From: a virus
IMG/VR virus record: IMGVR_UViG_3300046373_000239
Coordinates: 1 to 33,641 of that record
Length of the DNA stretch: 33,641 bases
Direction: 5' to 3' (one strand)
The notes under the pieces were generated by a model. That model ran no database searches and had not been told where the DNA came from. It was given only the letters and a program-made list of their open reading frames with translations. The position numbers and the translations under genes were made by a program. Positions within the stretch are counted from its first letter, which is position 1, and every line of letters begins with the position of its first letter. Of the stretch, positions 5,969 to 12,922 are shown piece by piece.

Positions 5969-6850
5969 GTGGAATCAGGGCAACAAATTGTCATGCATCC
6001 GAAGATGCGTCGACTAAGGCTACTTCGCCGAATCGCCTTTTTAGTTATCGGATCAGCACTCTTCTCTGTAGGACTGGAAACGTTTTTGGTCCCTAATAAC
6101 ATCATTGATGGTGGTATCACAGGTATTTCCATCATTTTAGCCCATGAAACTCACTTACCATTAGGAATATTCCTAACACTTCTTAACTTTCCATTTCTTA
6201 TTTTAGGTTATAAGCAAATAGGAAAAACGTTTGCTTTATCTACCTTGTTCGCTGTTCTGCTTATGTCCATCGGTACAAGTCTCCTCATACCTGTGCAACC
6301 ACTAACCATTGATCCTCTTTTGGCTGCAGTATTCGGTGGTATTATTTTAGGTATTGGTGTGGGGATAGTAATCAGATCAGGTGGGTCTCTGGATGGAACC
6401 GAAATAGTGGCTATCCTGATAGACAAGAAAACTTCGTTCTCTGTTGGTCAAGTCGTCATGTTCTTTAATTTTTTTATTTTGGGTAGCGCTGGTTTTATAT
6501 TTGGTTGGGACCATGCTATGTATTCTTTAATTGCCTTTTACATTGCCTTTAAGATGATCGATATTGTCATTCTAGGGCTAGACCAATCTAAGTCTATATG
6601 GATTATCAGTGATAGTGCCAAAGAAGTTGGAGAGGCGATAGTCAGTCAGCTGGGACGCGGGGTGACATACCTGAACGGAGAAGGTGCATTTTCGGGAAGC
6701 GATAAACAGGTCATTTTCTGTGTAATTACCAGGCTTGAAGAAACCCAGTTGAAATCTATTGTTGATGAAATCGATCCCATCGCCTTCCTGGCCGTTGGCA
6801 ATATTCATGACGTAAAAGGTGGACAATTCAAAAAGAAAAATATTCATTAA
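5969..6850 (+). CDS. YitT-family membrane protein (DUF161 + DUF2179)
   Basis: The 293-aa protein has a hydrophobic first two-thirds with about five to six membrane segments. It contains the family signature NNIIDGGITGISIIL near residue 50 and GGSLDGTEI near 140. A soluble C-terminal domain follows (from about 205: SIWIISDSAKEVGEAIVSQLGRGVTYL, ending DPIAFLAVGNIHDVKGGQFK), the DUF2179 domain typical of YitT proteins. GTG 5969 is the start, with TAGGAGGG 6 bases before it. The length is normal and the gene looks intact. The family is common in Bacillales chromosomes, and its biochemical role is unsettled. It is unusual cargo in a prophage and is oriented against the phage late genes. Confidence 0.9.
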   Translation: MESGQQIVMHPKMRRLRLLRRIAFLVIGSALFSVGLETFLVPNNIIDGGITGISIILAHETHLPLGIFLTLLNFPFLILGYKQIGKTFALSTLFAVLLMSIGTSLLIPVQPLTIDPLLAAVFGGIILGIGVGIVIRSGGSLDGTEIVAILIDKKTSFSVGQVVMFFNFFILGSAGFIFGWDHAMYSLIAFYIAFKMIDIVILGLDQSKSIWIISDSAKEVGEAIVSQLGRGVTYLNGEGAFSGSDKQVIFCVITRLEETQLKSIVDEIDPIAFLAVGNIHDVKGGQFKKKNIH

Positions 6851-6918
6851 CACAGAAAAATCAGGGAAGCTATTGATGAATAACTTCCCGGTCACGGCAG
6901 CCCATTTCTTCTTTATTC

Positions 6919-7077
6919 GAAAAACTCGTTCAGGACTTGAAGAAGATGCTGCAGCCATTTCCCGTGGAACATATGAGAGCTTATCCGGTGAGTAAGGATG
7001 TGGGGAATGTGAGGAATCAAGGGACAGAGTTAGTTGCTGAAGTGAATAAAAAAGCACAAACTAGGGTGCCTTTTTAA
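6919..7077 (+). pseudogene. 3' relic of an SRAP (YedK/YoqW-like) gene
   Basis: In one plus-strand frame, about 6919-7077 encodes a stretch reading LQPFPVEHMRAYPVSKDVGN followed by VRNQGTELVAEVN and a TAA at 7075-7077. This closely resembles the C-terminus of SOS-response-associated peptidases, which process abasic sites in DNA (YedK, HMCES; YoqW in SPbeta). The catalytic N-terminal cysteine and most of the domain are absent: a TGA lies upstream in the same frame near 6876, with no start or ribosome site. It follows the YitT gene on the same strand. It is a leftover of a deletion, not a functional gene. Confidence 0.7.
7048..7075. terminator. Terminator downstream of the 7078-8196 gene
   Basis: On the minus strand AAAGGCAC pairs with GTGCTTTT (8 bp with one G-U) around an 8-base loop, followed by T's. 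It also has T's on the plus strand (7071-7075), so it may work in both directions. Confidence 0.65.
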
Positions 7078-8196
7078 TCACCTATCATAAGTAAAATGTT
7101 TGTCGATAAATACCTTTGGGTTCCAGCCATTTATTAATTTATCTACCCAAAAAGCATCTATGGTTGAAATTGCTGTACCAAATGCCGCAGAACCAAATGA
7201 ACCATCAAATGCCAGACCAAATAAAGTAGATGCTCCAATCCTTAACAATTTTGTTGGGATATTTGTAGACGTTGGATTTCTAAATGTTTCAGTATATAGC
7301 TTCAATATGCTTTTATCATCATTTGTCCTCATGCTATATAACCATTCTCTAAATTCAAACAAACGCGGGTCTTTTTTCATACTCATGACTTCATCAGGTG
7401 ACCATCCAAGAGTAACTAATTTTGGTATGTCAGGAATATCTTCAAATTCTAAAATTTTATTTATTCTATTCTGAGCTTCTTGAAAAGTTGTATTCTTAAG
7501 GGGATATCCTCCAATAATTGACCAAGTTAATTCATTTCCATAGATATTACTACAAGCTGACTGTGAGGAACATTCCAAGTCTAGATTAACTTTAGCGATA
7601 TTGAGTAACGAATTGATTATCTCATTGTCCTTTTCATTATCGTAAGCTAGTAATGCCTCCTTGCTATCAACATTAAATATGTCCTTATTCTGAATAGCTA
7701 TGTTATATGTATGTTCAACAATTTTACCAGGATACTGGCTTTTAAGAATTTCTCTTGAATATTTAGAAACTCTATTTGCTAATCTACTAGCCTTTCCGTG
7801 TGATAAATTTAATTCTTCAATAAGCGGTACTTTTATTGCATCAATGATATTATTCCATTCCTTATCTGTGCCGATAAGCCATTTAATTCCGCTTTCGGTG
7901 AAGTTAGATAATGCGATTCTGTTTCTATCAGAAACATATGTAAATGTCCCGGGTATATAACAAAGATTTATTGTTCCTTCCTCCACTAACTTTTCGAAGT
8001 TTTTCAACCCGAACCATCTTATTAATATAACCAATTCTCGAGCGGGACCGTAAATAGGGATAGTAATTGTTTCGTTTAATAACAAACTCTCTGCAAATCT
8101 ACCAATGATACTTAAAGAATTCTGGGATTCTAAGTCCGAAATCTCTTTATACCTTTGGCCAATTATTGTACTTATTTCGCTAAAATATTGATTCAT
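7078..8196 (-). CDS. Unknown 372-aa protein, candidate defence or moron gene
   Basis: ATG 8196 (MNQYFSEISTIIGQRYKEIS) is preferred because GAGGTGAGAG stands about 10 bases upstream; the frame also opens at ATG 8226. The N-terminal 100 residues contain AESLLLNETITIPIYGPARE and LVILIRWFGLKNFEKLVEEG, a pattern seen in uncharacterised bacterial proteins. The C-terminus has a small-residue, glycine-rich helix (LFGLAFDGSFGSAAFGTAIS) before WVDKLINGWNPKVF, which could insert in a membrane. No catalytic motif is recognised. It is AT-rich, alone between terminators, and sits among other unknown genes in the accessory block. Function unknown. Confidence 0.7.
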   Translation of the reverse strand: MNQYFSEISTIIGQRYKEISDLESQNSLSIIGRFAESLLLNETITIPIYGPARELVILIRWFGLKNFEKLVEEGTINLCYIPGTFTYVSDRNRIALSNFTESGIKWLIGTDKEWNNIIDAIKVPLIEELNLSHGKASRLANRVSKYSREILKSQYPGKIVEHTYNIAIQNKDIFNVDSKEALLAYDNEKDNEIINSLLNIAKVNLDLECSSQSACSNIYGNELTWSIIGGYPLKNTTFQEAQNRINKILEFEDIPDIPKLVTLGWSPDEVMSMKKDPRLFEFREWLYSMRTNDDKSILKLYTETFRNPTSTNIPTKLLRIGASTLFGLAFDGSFGSAAFGTAISTIDAFWVDKLINGWNPKVFIDKHFTYDR

Positions 8197-8296
8197 GCGA
8201 CTACTCTCACCTCTCACCGTAAACATTCGCCACTGACCAATATTTCCCTCCTACAAGAAACAAAAGAGCCCTCCTCCTGTGGAAGTAGCATGAAAT

Positions 8297-8809
8297 TTAG
8301 TACGTTTGTGAATTTTTCTCTAAATCCCTATATTCTTGCACATCATCCCACATGTACTTTATTAAATATTTTTTGCATTTGTTATATAATGTTTCATTAA
8401 ATTTATTTTTAATCACTCTTACTTCATATGTATTTCCAATTTCATTTGTAATTTCTACTAGATTATGTTCTTTTAATATTTTATCAGATCCGTACGCTGA
8501 GGAACCAACCACAGTGTTAAATAACCTTTGATACAATTCTGATCTGTTAACTTTTATGGGTTTGTTGGATGCCACACACCATAAATAAAGAAATCTATCT
8601 GCATAAGGTTCTATATGTCCACCACCAGTTCTTAATCTAGGGCGGTTATTTTTCATTAAAATATTAAATAATTTCTTCCTTTTAATAAAAGACCTAATTA
8701 ATTGATTCGGCTTTTTGTACATAACGAATAATACGATAGCGACTACAAACGTACTGAAAAACCAATCGAATGAATTGTTAATAATATAATTCCATAACTT
8801 TTCAAGCAT
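8297..8809 (-). CDS. Single-pass membrane protein with cytosolic domain
   Basis: The 170-aa product starts at ATG 8809 with GAGGTG 6 bases upstream and an extended -10 promoter (8840-8848). It has one membrane segment near the N-terminus (about residues 13-33, FDWFFSTFVVAIVLFVMYKK), then a basic juxtamembrane region and a soluble domain of alternating helices and strands (SELYQRLFNTVVGSSAYGSD, KILKEHNLVEITNEIGNTYE), which could be a winged-helix-like fold. No family is recognised. The gene is AT-rich compared with the structural genes, a sign of separate origin. It may be co-transcribed with the 7078-8196 gene. Confidence 0.7.
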   Translation of the reverse strand: MLEKLWNYIINNSFDWFFSTFVVAIVLFVMYKKPNQLIRSFIKRKKLFNILMKNNRPRLRTGGGHIEPYADRFLYLWCVASNKPIKVNRSELYQRLFNTVVGSSAYGSDKILKEHNLVEITNEIGNTYEVRVIKNKFNETLYNKCKKYLIKYMWDDVQEYRDLEKNSQTY

Positions 8810-8839
8810 ATATACACCTCGATTTCGTTGTTGATCATA

Positions 8840-8848
8840 ATTATAGCA
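8840..8848 (-). promoter_or_regulatory. Extended -10 promoter for the 8297-8809 gene
   Basis: On the minus strand TGCTATAAT occurs, a perfect TGnTATAAT extended -10, about 25 bp before the ribosome site of the 8809 gene. The -35 region lies in the preceding terminator and is poor, which the extended -10 can offset. Confidence 0.6.
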
Positions 8849-8854
8849 TGAAAA

Positions 8855-8893
8855 ACAAATAAGCCCCCACGGTTAAGTGAGGGGCTTATTTGT
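8855..8893. terminator. Strong bidirectional terminator
   Basis: ACAAATAAGCCCC (8855-8867) and GGGGCTTATTTGT (8881-8893) form a perfect 13-bp stem with a 13-base loop. T's follow on the minus strand. It separates the 8922-9167 gene from the 8809 gene. Confidence 0.85.
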
Positions 8894-8921
8894 ATAAAAA
8901 ATATGTGGAAGGTTTTTGTTT

Positions 8922-9167
8922 CTAGTTCTCTAGTCTGAATTCATTTGACCTCAACCCGACGGAATTTTGATGCATGATATTATTTCGTCTCATTAACATT
9001 TGCGCTGAAATTTTTTTCGTTTGTATATCTACAACCTGACTTTTTCGTTTTTCTACAAGACTTATTGTAGTAAGGACCTCATTAAACTCCTGCAATGATA
9101 TGCGTTTTTCTTCATAGGCTTTTTGGGCTGCTCCGCGCATTAGAGGAATTTGTTTATAATTAGCCAT
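8922..9167 (-). CDS. Small hypothetical basic protein (81 aa)
   Basis: ATG 9167 is preceded by GGGAG about 11 bases away. The product is soluble, helical and basic: MANYKQIPLMRGAAQKAYEE, then KRISLQEFNEVLTTISLVEK, then RKSQVVDIQTKKISAQMLMR. It resembles no family I can name. It lies between the GAF-like membrane protein gene (38 bp upstream) and a 13-bp terminator, so the two may form a short operon. Confidence 0.6.
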   Translation of the reverse strand: MANYKQIPLMRGAAQKAYEEKRISLQEFNEVLTTISLVEKRKSQVVDIQTKKISAQMLMRRNNIMHQNSVGLRSNEFRLEN

Positions 9168-9204
9168 TATAGAACACGCTCCCTTCTTCCCATATTATAC
9201 CACA

Positions 9205-10017
9205 TCATGTTTCATCTTCGCTACTAGCTCCAACTTCCTGTACGGTGTTTATTTCAGTTAATGCGCTGATTGCCATAATATGTTCACGTATTATACCTTC
9301 TAATGCAGTTGCATATAGCTCACTTAACAGTTGTATATGCTCTCCCATTGGTTGGCTACCATCAACACTTAATACAATCCAGTCGCTAATTGGAACACAA
9401 ATTAATGAAGTATACTGGCTTTTAGATTCGGGATTAGTTTCCCAGTCACTATCCGAGCGTACATCATCGGAATTGACAACTTGCATCCGTCTTATACATC
9501 TTCCAGCAACGGAACGATTAATATTTAAAATTCGACTATTTGCATAATTTTTTGGAAATCCCGAGCTCGTAAAAGCAAGTCTCAGATTATCTTGTTCTTG
9601 TATCCAAAGACCACATCTATGGGAACCACCGGCTTTAGTTTTGATATCAGAGGCAAGTGTATCGAGCCATTTTTGAATAAGTTGAACAATTTCCTGGACT
9701 CTAATACTGACATCTTCTTCGGCCCTTATATTATTTAGAGCCTCGATTATTGTACGAATATTGTGACAAGCAGTAGTAAGTTGTAACGAAATTCCTTCGA
9801 ATTTACTTGATCGTTCTTTTTCCTGGGCAAGCTTATTATGTAGATCCTCAATCCTATCGTCTCTCTTTAAAATGCTTTGAAATATTTTTGAAAGTTTAGA
9901 AGTACCAAATAACACTAACCATAGAAAAATACATATAGCAATAAGTAGGACTACGCCTGTCAATTGAAAAAACCAACTAGGTAGATTGTCCAAAGTAGCC
10001 TTAATAATCTTGTCCAA
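9205..10017 (-). CDS. Membrane-anchored coiled-coil protein with GAF-like domain
   Basis: TTG 10017 is chosen because AGGGGGG stands 6 bases before it; the open frame runs to 10041. The 270-aa product has one membrane segment (about residues 17-39), a coiled coil (about 45-75, RIEDLHNKLAQEKERSSKFE) and a C-terminal domain with GAF features. Those features include SRILNINRSVAGRCIRRMQV, then VNSDDVRSDSDW, then SQYTSLICVPISDWIVLSVD. GAF domains bind small ligands or act as oligomerising sensors. No output enzyme is attached, so signalling would need a partner. It is the first gene past the truncated late operon, with its own ribosome site. Domain call moderate; role unknown. Confidence 0.65.
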   Translation of the reverse strand: MDKIIKATLDNLPSWFFQLTGVVLLIAICIFLWLVLFGTSKLSKIFQSILKRDDRIEDLHNKLAQEKERSSKFEGISLQLTTACHNIRTIIEALNNIRAEEDVSIRVQEIVQLIQKWLDTLASDIKTKAGGSHRCGLWIQEQDNLRLAFTSSGFPKNYANSRILNINRSVAGRCIRRMQVVNSDDVRSDSDWETNPESKSQYTSLICVPISDWIVLSVDGSQPMGEHIQLLSELYATALEGIIREHIMAISALTEINTVQEVGASSEDET

Positions 10018-10088
10018 AATAATCCCCCCTAACCATGTCAATCATATTCTATATGATAAATATTGGAAATACAATAATTTCCTTAAAT

Positions 10089-10122
10089 AAAAAGAGCCCC
10101 TCACCTGAGTTAGCGTGAGGGC
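10089..10122. terminator. Terminator closing the late structural operon
   Basis: On the minus strand AGCCCTCAC and GTGAGGGGCT pair (9 bp, one bulged G) around a 10-base loop and are followed by TTTTTATTT. It lies about 65 bp after the tape-measure stop, so late transcription ends there instead of running into tail-tip and lysis genes. Confidence 0.75.
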
Positions 10123-10186
10123 TTCATTTTATAAATTAGCGAAATTCTTATTATCATTCCATATTGATTCAAACACCTGATCCCAT

Positions 10187-11968
10187 TTAATAACCAAATT
10201 GTCTAGCTAATTGCGGAAACCTTTTAAAGAAATCTATAATATCCTGAATATCTTTCAAGCTACTTGCATCGATCCGGAAAGCTCCATCGTGAAAATTGTT
10301 GGTTATTTCCGTCTTTGTTCGTCTCTCATCATTTACTTCCTTATCCAGTGGTGTTACTCTCGCGCCTGTGGGAAGGTCAAGAAACTCGGGTCCGCGTTCA
10401 CCTACCAAAACTCTACCGGCTTCGGTAATATCGCCACCTTCTGCAAGCATGGGGATGTTCGGAATATTGGGAAAGCTAATTTCTCCACCGCCAATAGTCT
10501 TATCGGTAAATGGAATTTTAACAGATGGAATAGTGATATGAATAGCGTTTATACCGTTGATGAAGGAGTTTATAGCTCCGATGATGAAATTAATCGATCC
10601 CTTAATTCCGCTTACAATTCCATCCCAAATGCCAGATATAAAGCTAGCAATTCCATTCCAAACATCTTTAAAAACTGTTGTTACACCATCCCATATTGTA
10701 ACTAAAAATTTCACAATTCCCTGAAATACGTTTGTCGCCTTCGTGGATATTCCATCCCACAATTCAGTAAAAAATTTGGCGATCCCATTCCAAACAGATA
10801 TAGCCACGTCTCGAATAGCCTTCCATACTTTATCTAGAAAAGCACTTACCGTATCCCAGTTTTTATAAAGCAGCACGCCAACCGCGACTAAAGCAGTAAT
10901 GGCTAGTATTACAATTCCAATAGGTGATGTTATAAACGCAATCACTACTGCAAAGGCTCCGCCCACCGTGGTTGCTATTCCCGTCACCGTTGACCATATG
11001 CCGGTAGCAATTGCTGCAGCGTTAATTGCCAAAGTGTATATCCCAAAAACCAAAGCCCCCGCACCTATGCCAATTAATATTGGTTGTAATATTGCCCAGT
11101 GATTAACGAAAAAGGATGTTAGTGATTTAATTACATCGATCACTGTTCCAATCACTATGCCAGCTGTACTAAAGGTTGTATGGATTACATTCTGAATCTC
11201 TGGCATGTGTGCTATGACCCAATCCATCATAGTTTGGAACATCGGCATTAATTCAACGCCAACCTTAGCAGCCACGCCCCCTAGAGCCCCTTTGATTTGA
11301 TCCAGTGTATCACCAAAGGTATCTGCTGAATTAACGGCATCCTTGCTTAACACAAGCCCTAACTCATGGGCCTGCTTCGACATAGCGTCTATCCCTGCGC
11401 CGCCTGCGTCAAGTAAAGGAACAAGCTCCATGGCACCCTTACCAAAGAAGCTCATGGCTAGAGCATTTCGATCCGATGCATTCGTCATCCCTGCGAGTTT
11501 CTTTATAACTTCTGGGAAAACATCATCCATCTTTCGTAGATGCCCACTGCCGTCATTTGTTTCAATACCAAGCTTTTTAAATGCTGCTGCCGCTGCCTTG
11601 CTTCCTTCGTCCGCACCCGACATCGTTTTGGTAAGTTTGCCGACCGCTCCTGTAATAGAGTCAAATTCAACTCCAACCTGTCCGGTAGCAAACTTCAATT
11701 CTTGTAATCTATCCGTAGACAACCCTGTTCTAACACTCATATCGTTTATTTCAGATGCACTATCACTTACGTTAGCGGCTAAAGCAAAAAGACCGGCACC
11801 AGCTGCCACAGCCCCAGCCGCAAGTCCGGCAACCCATTTAGCTGCCGTTCCTATCATTGAGCCGAGTGTAGTACCCGTTTTGTCTGCTTTTCCGTCTATA
11901 TCATTCAAACTTTTGATTGCGTCCTTATCATCAATAAACACACTGCCGAATAGTTTAAATATTTCCAT
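10187..11968 (-). CDS. Phage tail tape measure protein
   Basis: The 593-aa protein starts at ATG 11968 (GAGGGTGA before it; an earlier GTG at 11977 is less likely). It shows the tape-measure layout: an N-terminal helical region (MEIFKLFGSVFIDDKDAIKS), Ala/Gly-rich hydrophobic stretches (around residues 45-65 and 280-370), and tryptophan-spaced amphipathic repeats (VWNGIAKFFTELWDGI, IWDGVTTVFKDVWNGI). The typical C-terminal segment LAEGGDITEAGRVLVGERGP is followed by EFLDLPTGARVTPL. It is short for a siphovirus tape measure, implying a short tail. It would scaffold the tail tube and set its length. It is the last phage structural gene before the accessory block. Confidence 0.92.
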   Translation of the reverse strand: MEIFKLFGSVFIDDKDAIKSLNDIDGKADKTGTTLGSMIGTAAKWVAGLAAGAVAAGAGLFALAANVSDSASEINDMSVRTGLSTDRLQELKFATGQVGVEFDSITGAVGKLTKTMSGADEGSKAAAAAFKKLGIETNDGSGHLRKMDDVFPEVIKKLAGMTNASDRNALAMSFFGKGAMELVPLLDAGGAGIDAMSKQAHELGLVLSKDAVNSADTFGDTLDQIKGALGGVAAKVGVELMPMFQTMMDWVIAHMPEIQNVIHTTFSTAGIVIGTVIDVIKSLTSFFVNHWAILQPILIGIGAGALVFGIYTLAINAAAIATGIWSTVTGIATTVGGAFAVVIAFITSPIGIVILAITALVAVGVLLYKNWDTVSAFLDKVWKAIRDVAISVWNGIAKFFTELWDGISTKATNVFQGIVKFLVTIWDGVTTVFKDVWNGIASFISGIWDGIVSGIKGSINFIIGAINSFINGINAIHITIPSVKIPFTDKTIGGGEISFPNIPNIPMLAEGGDITEAGRVLVGERGPEFLDLPTGARVTPLDKEVNDERRTKTEITNNFHDGAFRIDASSLKDIQDIIDFFKRFPQLARQFGY

Positions 11969-12026
11969 ATGGTTCACCCTCTATCTATTGAATGATGTAT
12001 AATTAAGCCAAAAGGAGCGTGATCCC

Positions 12027-12185
12027 ATGACTTGGAAAGGCATTTTAAGAATGGTGAATAAAGCTGCTGCTAAAGCGAGGGATGTTGAAGCGATTAGTTC
12101 GGGAGATCCAAAAAAAATCGCCCAACGCCTGAAGAATAAGGCGAAGGGCAAATTGTTAAGCAAGCTCGGTTTCTGGAGATGGTAA
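12027..12185 (+). CDS. Small basic protein encoded opposite the tail genes
   Basis: A plus-strand frame of 52 codons (MTWKGILRMVNKAAAKARDV to LLSKLGFWRW) starts at ATG 12027 with AAAGGAG 9 bases upstream and a TATAAT at 11998-12003. The product is very basic with the pattern SGDPKKIAQRLKNKAKGKLL. Similar short Arg/Lys-rich proteins at the same spot in Firmicute phages come to mind, but I cannot confirm this. It fills the gap between the tape measure and chaperone genes, which run the other way, and overlaps the end of the gpGT extension by 30 bases. It could be expressed in the lysogen. Function unknown. Confidence 0.65.
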   Translation: MTWKGILRMVNKAAAKARDVEAISSGDPKKIAQRLKNKAKGKLLSKLGFWRW

Positions 12186-12500
12186 TTCGAACTGCTTCCG
12201 GATAACATCCAGTTCATCAAATAATTCTTGTGTCGGTGTAATATTGACTTCTGACGCATATCTATTTGTAATCTTTTCGTAGTATTCGCTAAAGGGGATG
12301 AAGTTCTCTTCGTCCATGTTAGGATATATGGATAGCCACATTCTAAAAGCTTTATCCTCTTCATCCTTCTCTACGGCTTTATTGATTAATAGAATACCAT
12401 CCTGTATATCGAGGTCCATTACAAATTCAATATTTGCATAGCGAGATAGAAGCAGATCGTAGATTCGAATTTCGTCTAACGAGCTGCTAGTTGCAAAAAA
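12156..12500 (-). CDS. Tail assembly chaperone extension (gpT-like, made by -1 frameshift)
   Basis: This frame has an ATG at 12419 but is open back to the gpG frame. Reading -1 from the heptamer at 12494-12500 gives FFATSSSLDEIRIYDLLLSR, continuing through MDLDIQDGILLINKAVEKDE to RMWLSIYPNMDEENFIPFSE. This last stretch is the motif typical of the T domain in Gram-positive phage tail chaperones. The fused gpGT product would be about 232 aa. There is no ribosome site for the ATG at 12419. In lambda-like systems gpGT binds the tape measure through T and the tail tube protein through the G part, and is absent from the mature tail. Confidence 0.8.
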   Translation of the reverse strand, partial: FFATSSSLDEIRIYDLLLSRYANIEFVMDLDIQDGILLINKAVEKDEEDKAFRMWLSIYPNMDEENFIPFSEYYEKITNRYASEVNITPTQELFDELDVIRKQFELPSPETELA

Positions 12501-12853
12501 CTTCTAAGCCCTGTTTGATTTTTAAATTGTTTCAGTACCTCGATACAATCTTCAATCGGTAAATCTAAAAACTCGTCTCCTTTTAAACCAACAAGACCTC
12601 CAATAAAATCAGCAATCTCTGGTTCAGCATCGGATAATGAATCGAGCAGATCGCTAAACAAATCAATTCCCATCTGTTTTTGGGTTTCTGCTAATTCTTC
12701 TTTGGACTTACCGTCTACACTAACGCCTTTCAAAAATAATTTAATTTGTTCCTTCATTCCCAGCTGACGGAGTATTTTCGATAATTTAAAACCATCCCTC
12801 GTCGATAACTTTCGCATGATCAATTCCTTTTTTTCTTCCACTACTTGATCCAT
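12476..12853 (-). CDS. Tail assembly chaperone (gpG-like)
   Basis: The 125-aa protein starts at ATG 12853 with GGGAGG 7 bases before it; upstream open codons overlap a terminator hairpin. It is acidic and helical (KLSTRDGFKLSKILRQLGMK, then LLDSLSDAEPEIADFIGGLV, then LPIEDCIEVLKQFKNQTGLR), as in Gram-positive phage tail chaperones with a DUF1799/gp13-like layout. It lies between the major tail protein and the tape measure, the standard place. Its last codons carry the T TTT TTG slippery sequence, from which a gpGT fusion can be made. It would coat the tape measure before the tube assembles. Confidence 0.8.
   Translation of the reverse strand: MDQVVEEKKELIMRKLSTRDGFKLSKILRQLGMKEQIKLFLKGVSVDGKSKEELAETQKQMGIDLFSDLLDSLSDAEPEIADFIGGLVGLKGDEFLDLPIEDCIEVLKQFKNQTGLRSFLQLAAR
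12494..12500 (-). other. -1 ribosomal frameshift site (T TTT TTG)
   Basis: On the minus strand the heptamer TTTTTTG is placed in the gpG phase as AGT-TTT-TTG, a canonical X-XXY-YYZ site, 6 codons before the gpG stop. The -1 frame is open through this point and continues 112 codons to a stop at 12156-12158. The position matches the programmed shift known in tail chaperones of lambda and many siphoviruses. Confidence 0.8.
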
Positions 12854-12881
12854 TACAAAACCTCCCGAATTTTTGATAAAT

Positions 12882-12908
12882 AAAAAAGGGCATCCGCTGT
12901 GGACACCC
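12882..12908 (-). terminator. Intercistronic terminator after the major tail gene
   Basis: On the minus strand GGGTGTCC and GGATGCCC form an 8-bp stem (two wobble pairs) with a 5-base loop, followed by TTTTTT. It sits 14 bases after the stop of the major tail protein and before gpG. A leaky terminator here would favour tube protein over the chaperone. Confidence 0.7.
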
Positions 12909-12922
12909 ATCTAATAGTGAAA

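Noticed and set aside
6578-7057. Minus-strand 159-codon frame opposite the YitT gene
   Set aside because: It is a shadow of the YitT gene and SRAP relic with no ribosome site or recognisable protein.
8240-8300. Terminator between the 8297 and 7078 genes
   Set aside because: Only one arm of a hairpin (GGAGGGCTC followed by T's on the minus strand) is present; no complementary arm is found close by.
10115-10186. A 20-codon open stretch after the tape measure as the remnant of a tail gene
   Set aside because: It reads VIKWDQVFESIWNDNKNFANL-like residues before a stop, but it is too short to match to any family; noted only as a possible deletion scar.
12156-12419. A free-standing 87-aa gene starting at ATG 12419
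   Set aside because: The frame continues upstream to the slippery heptamer, there is no ribosome site, and its content fits the gpT part of gpGT.
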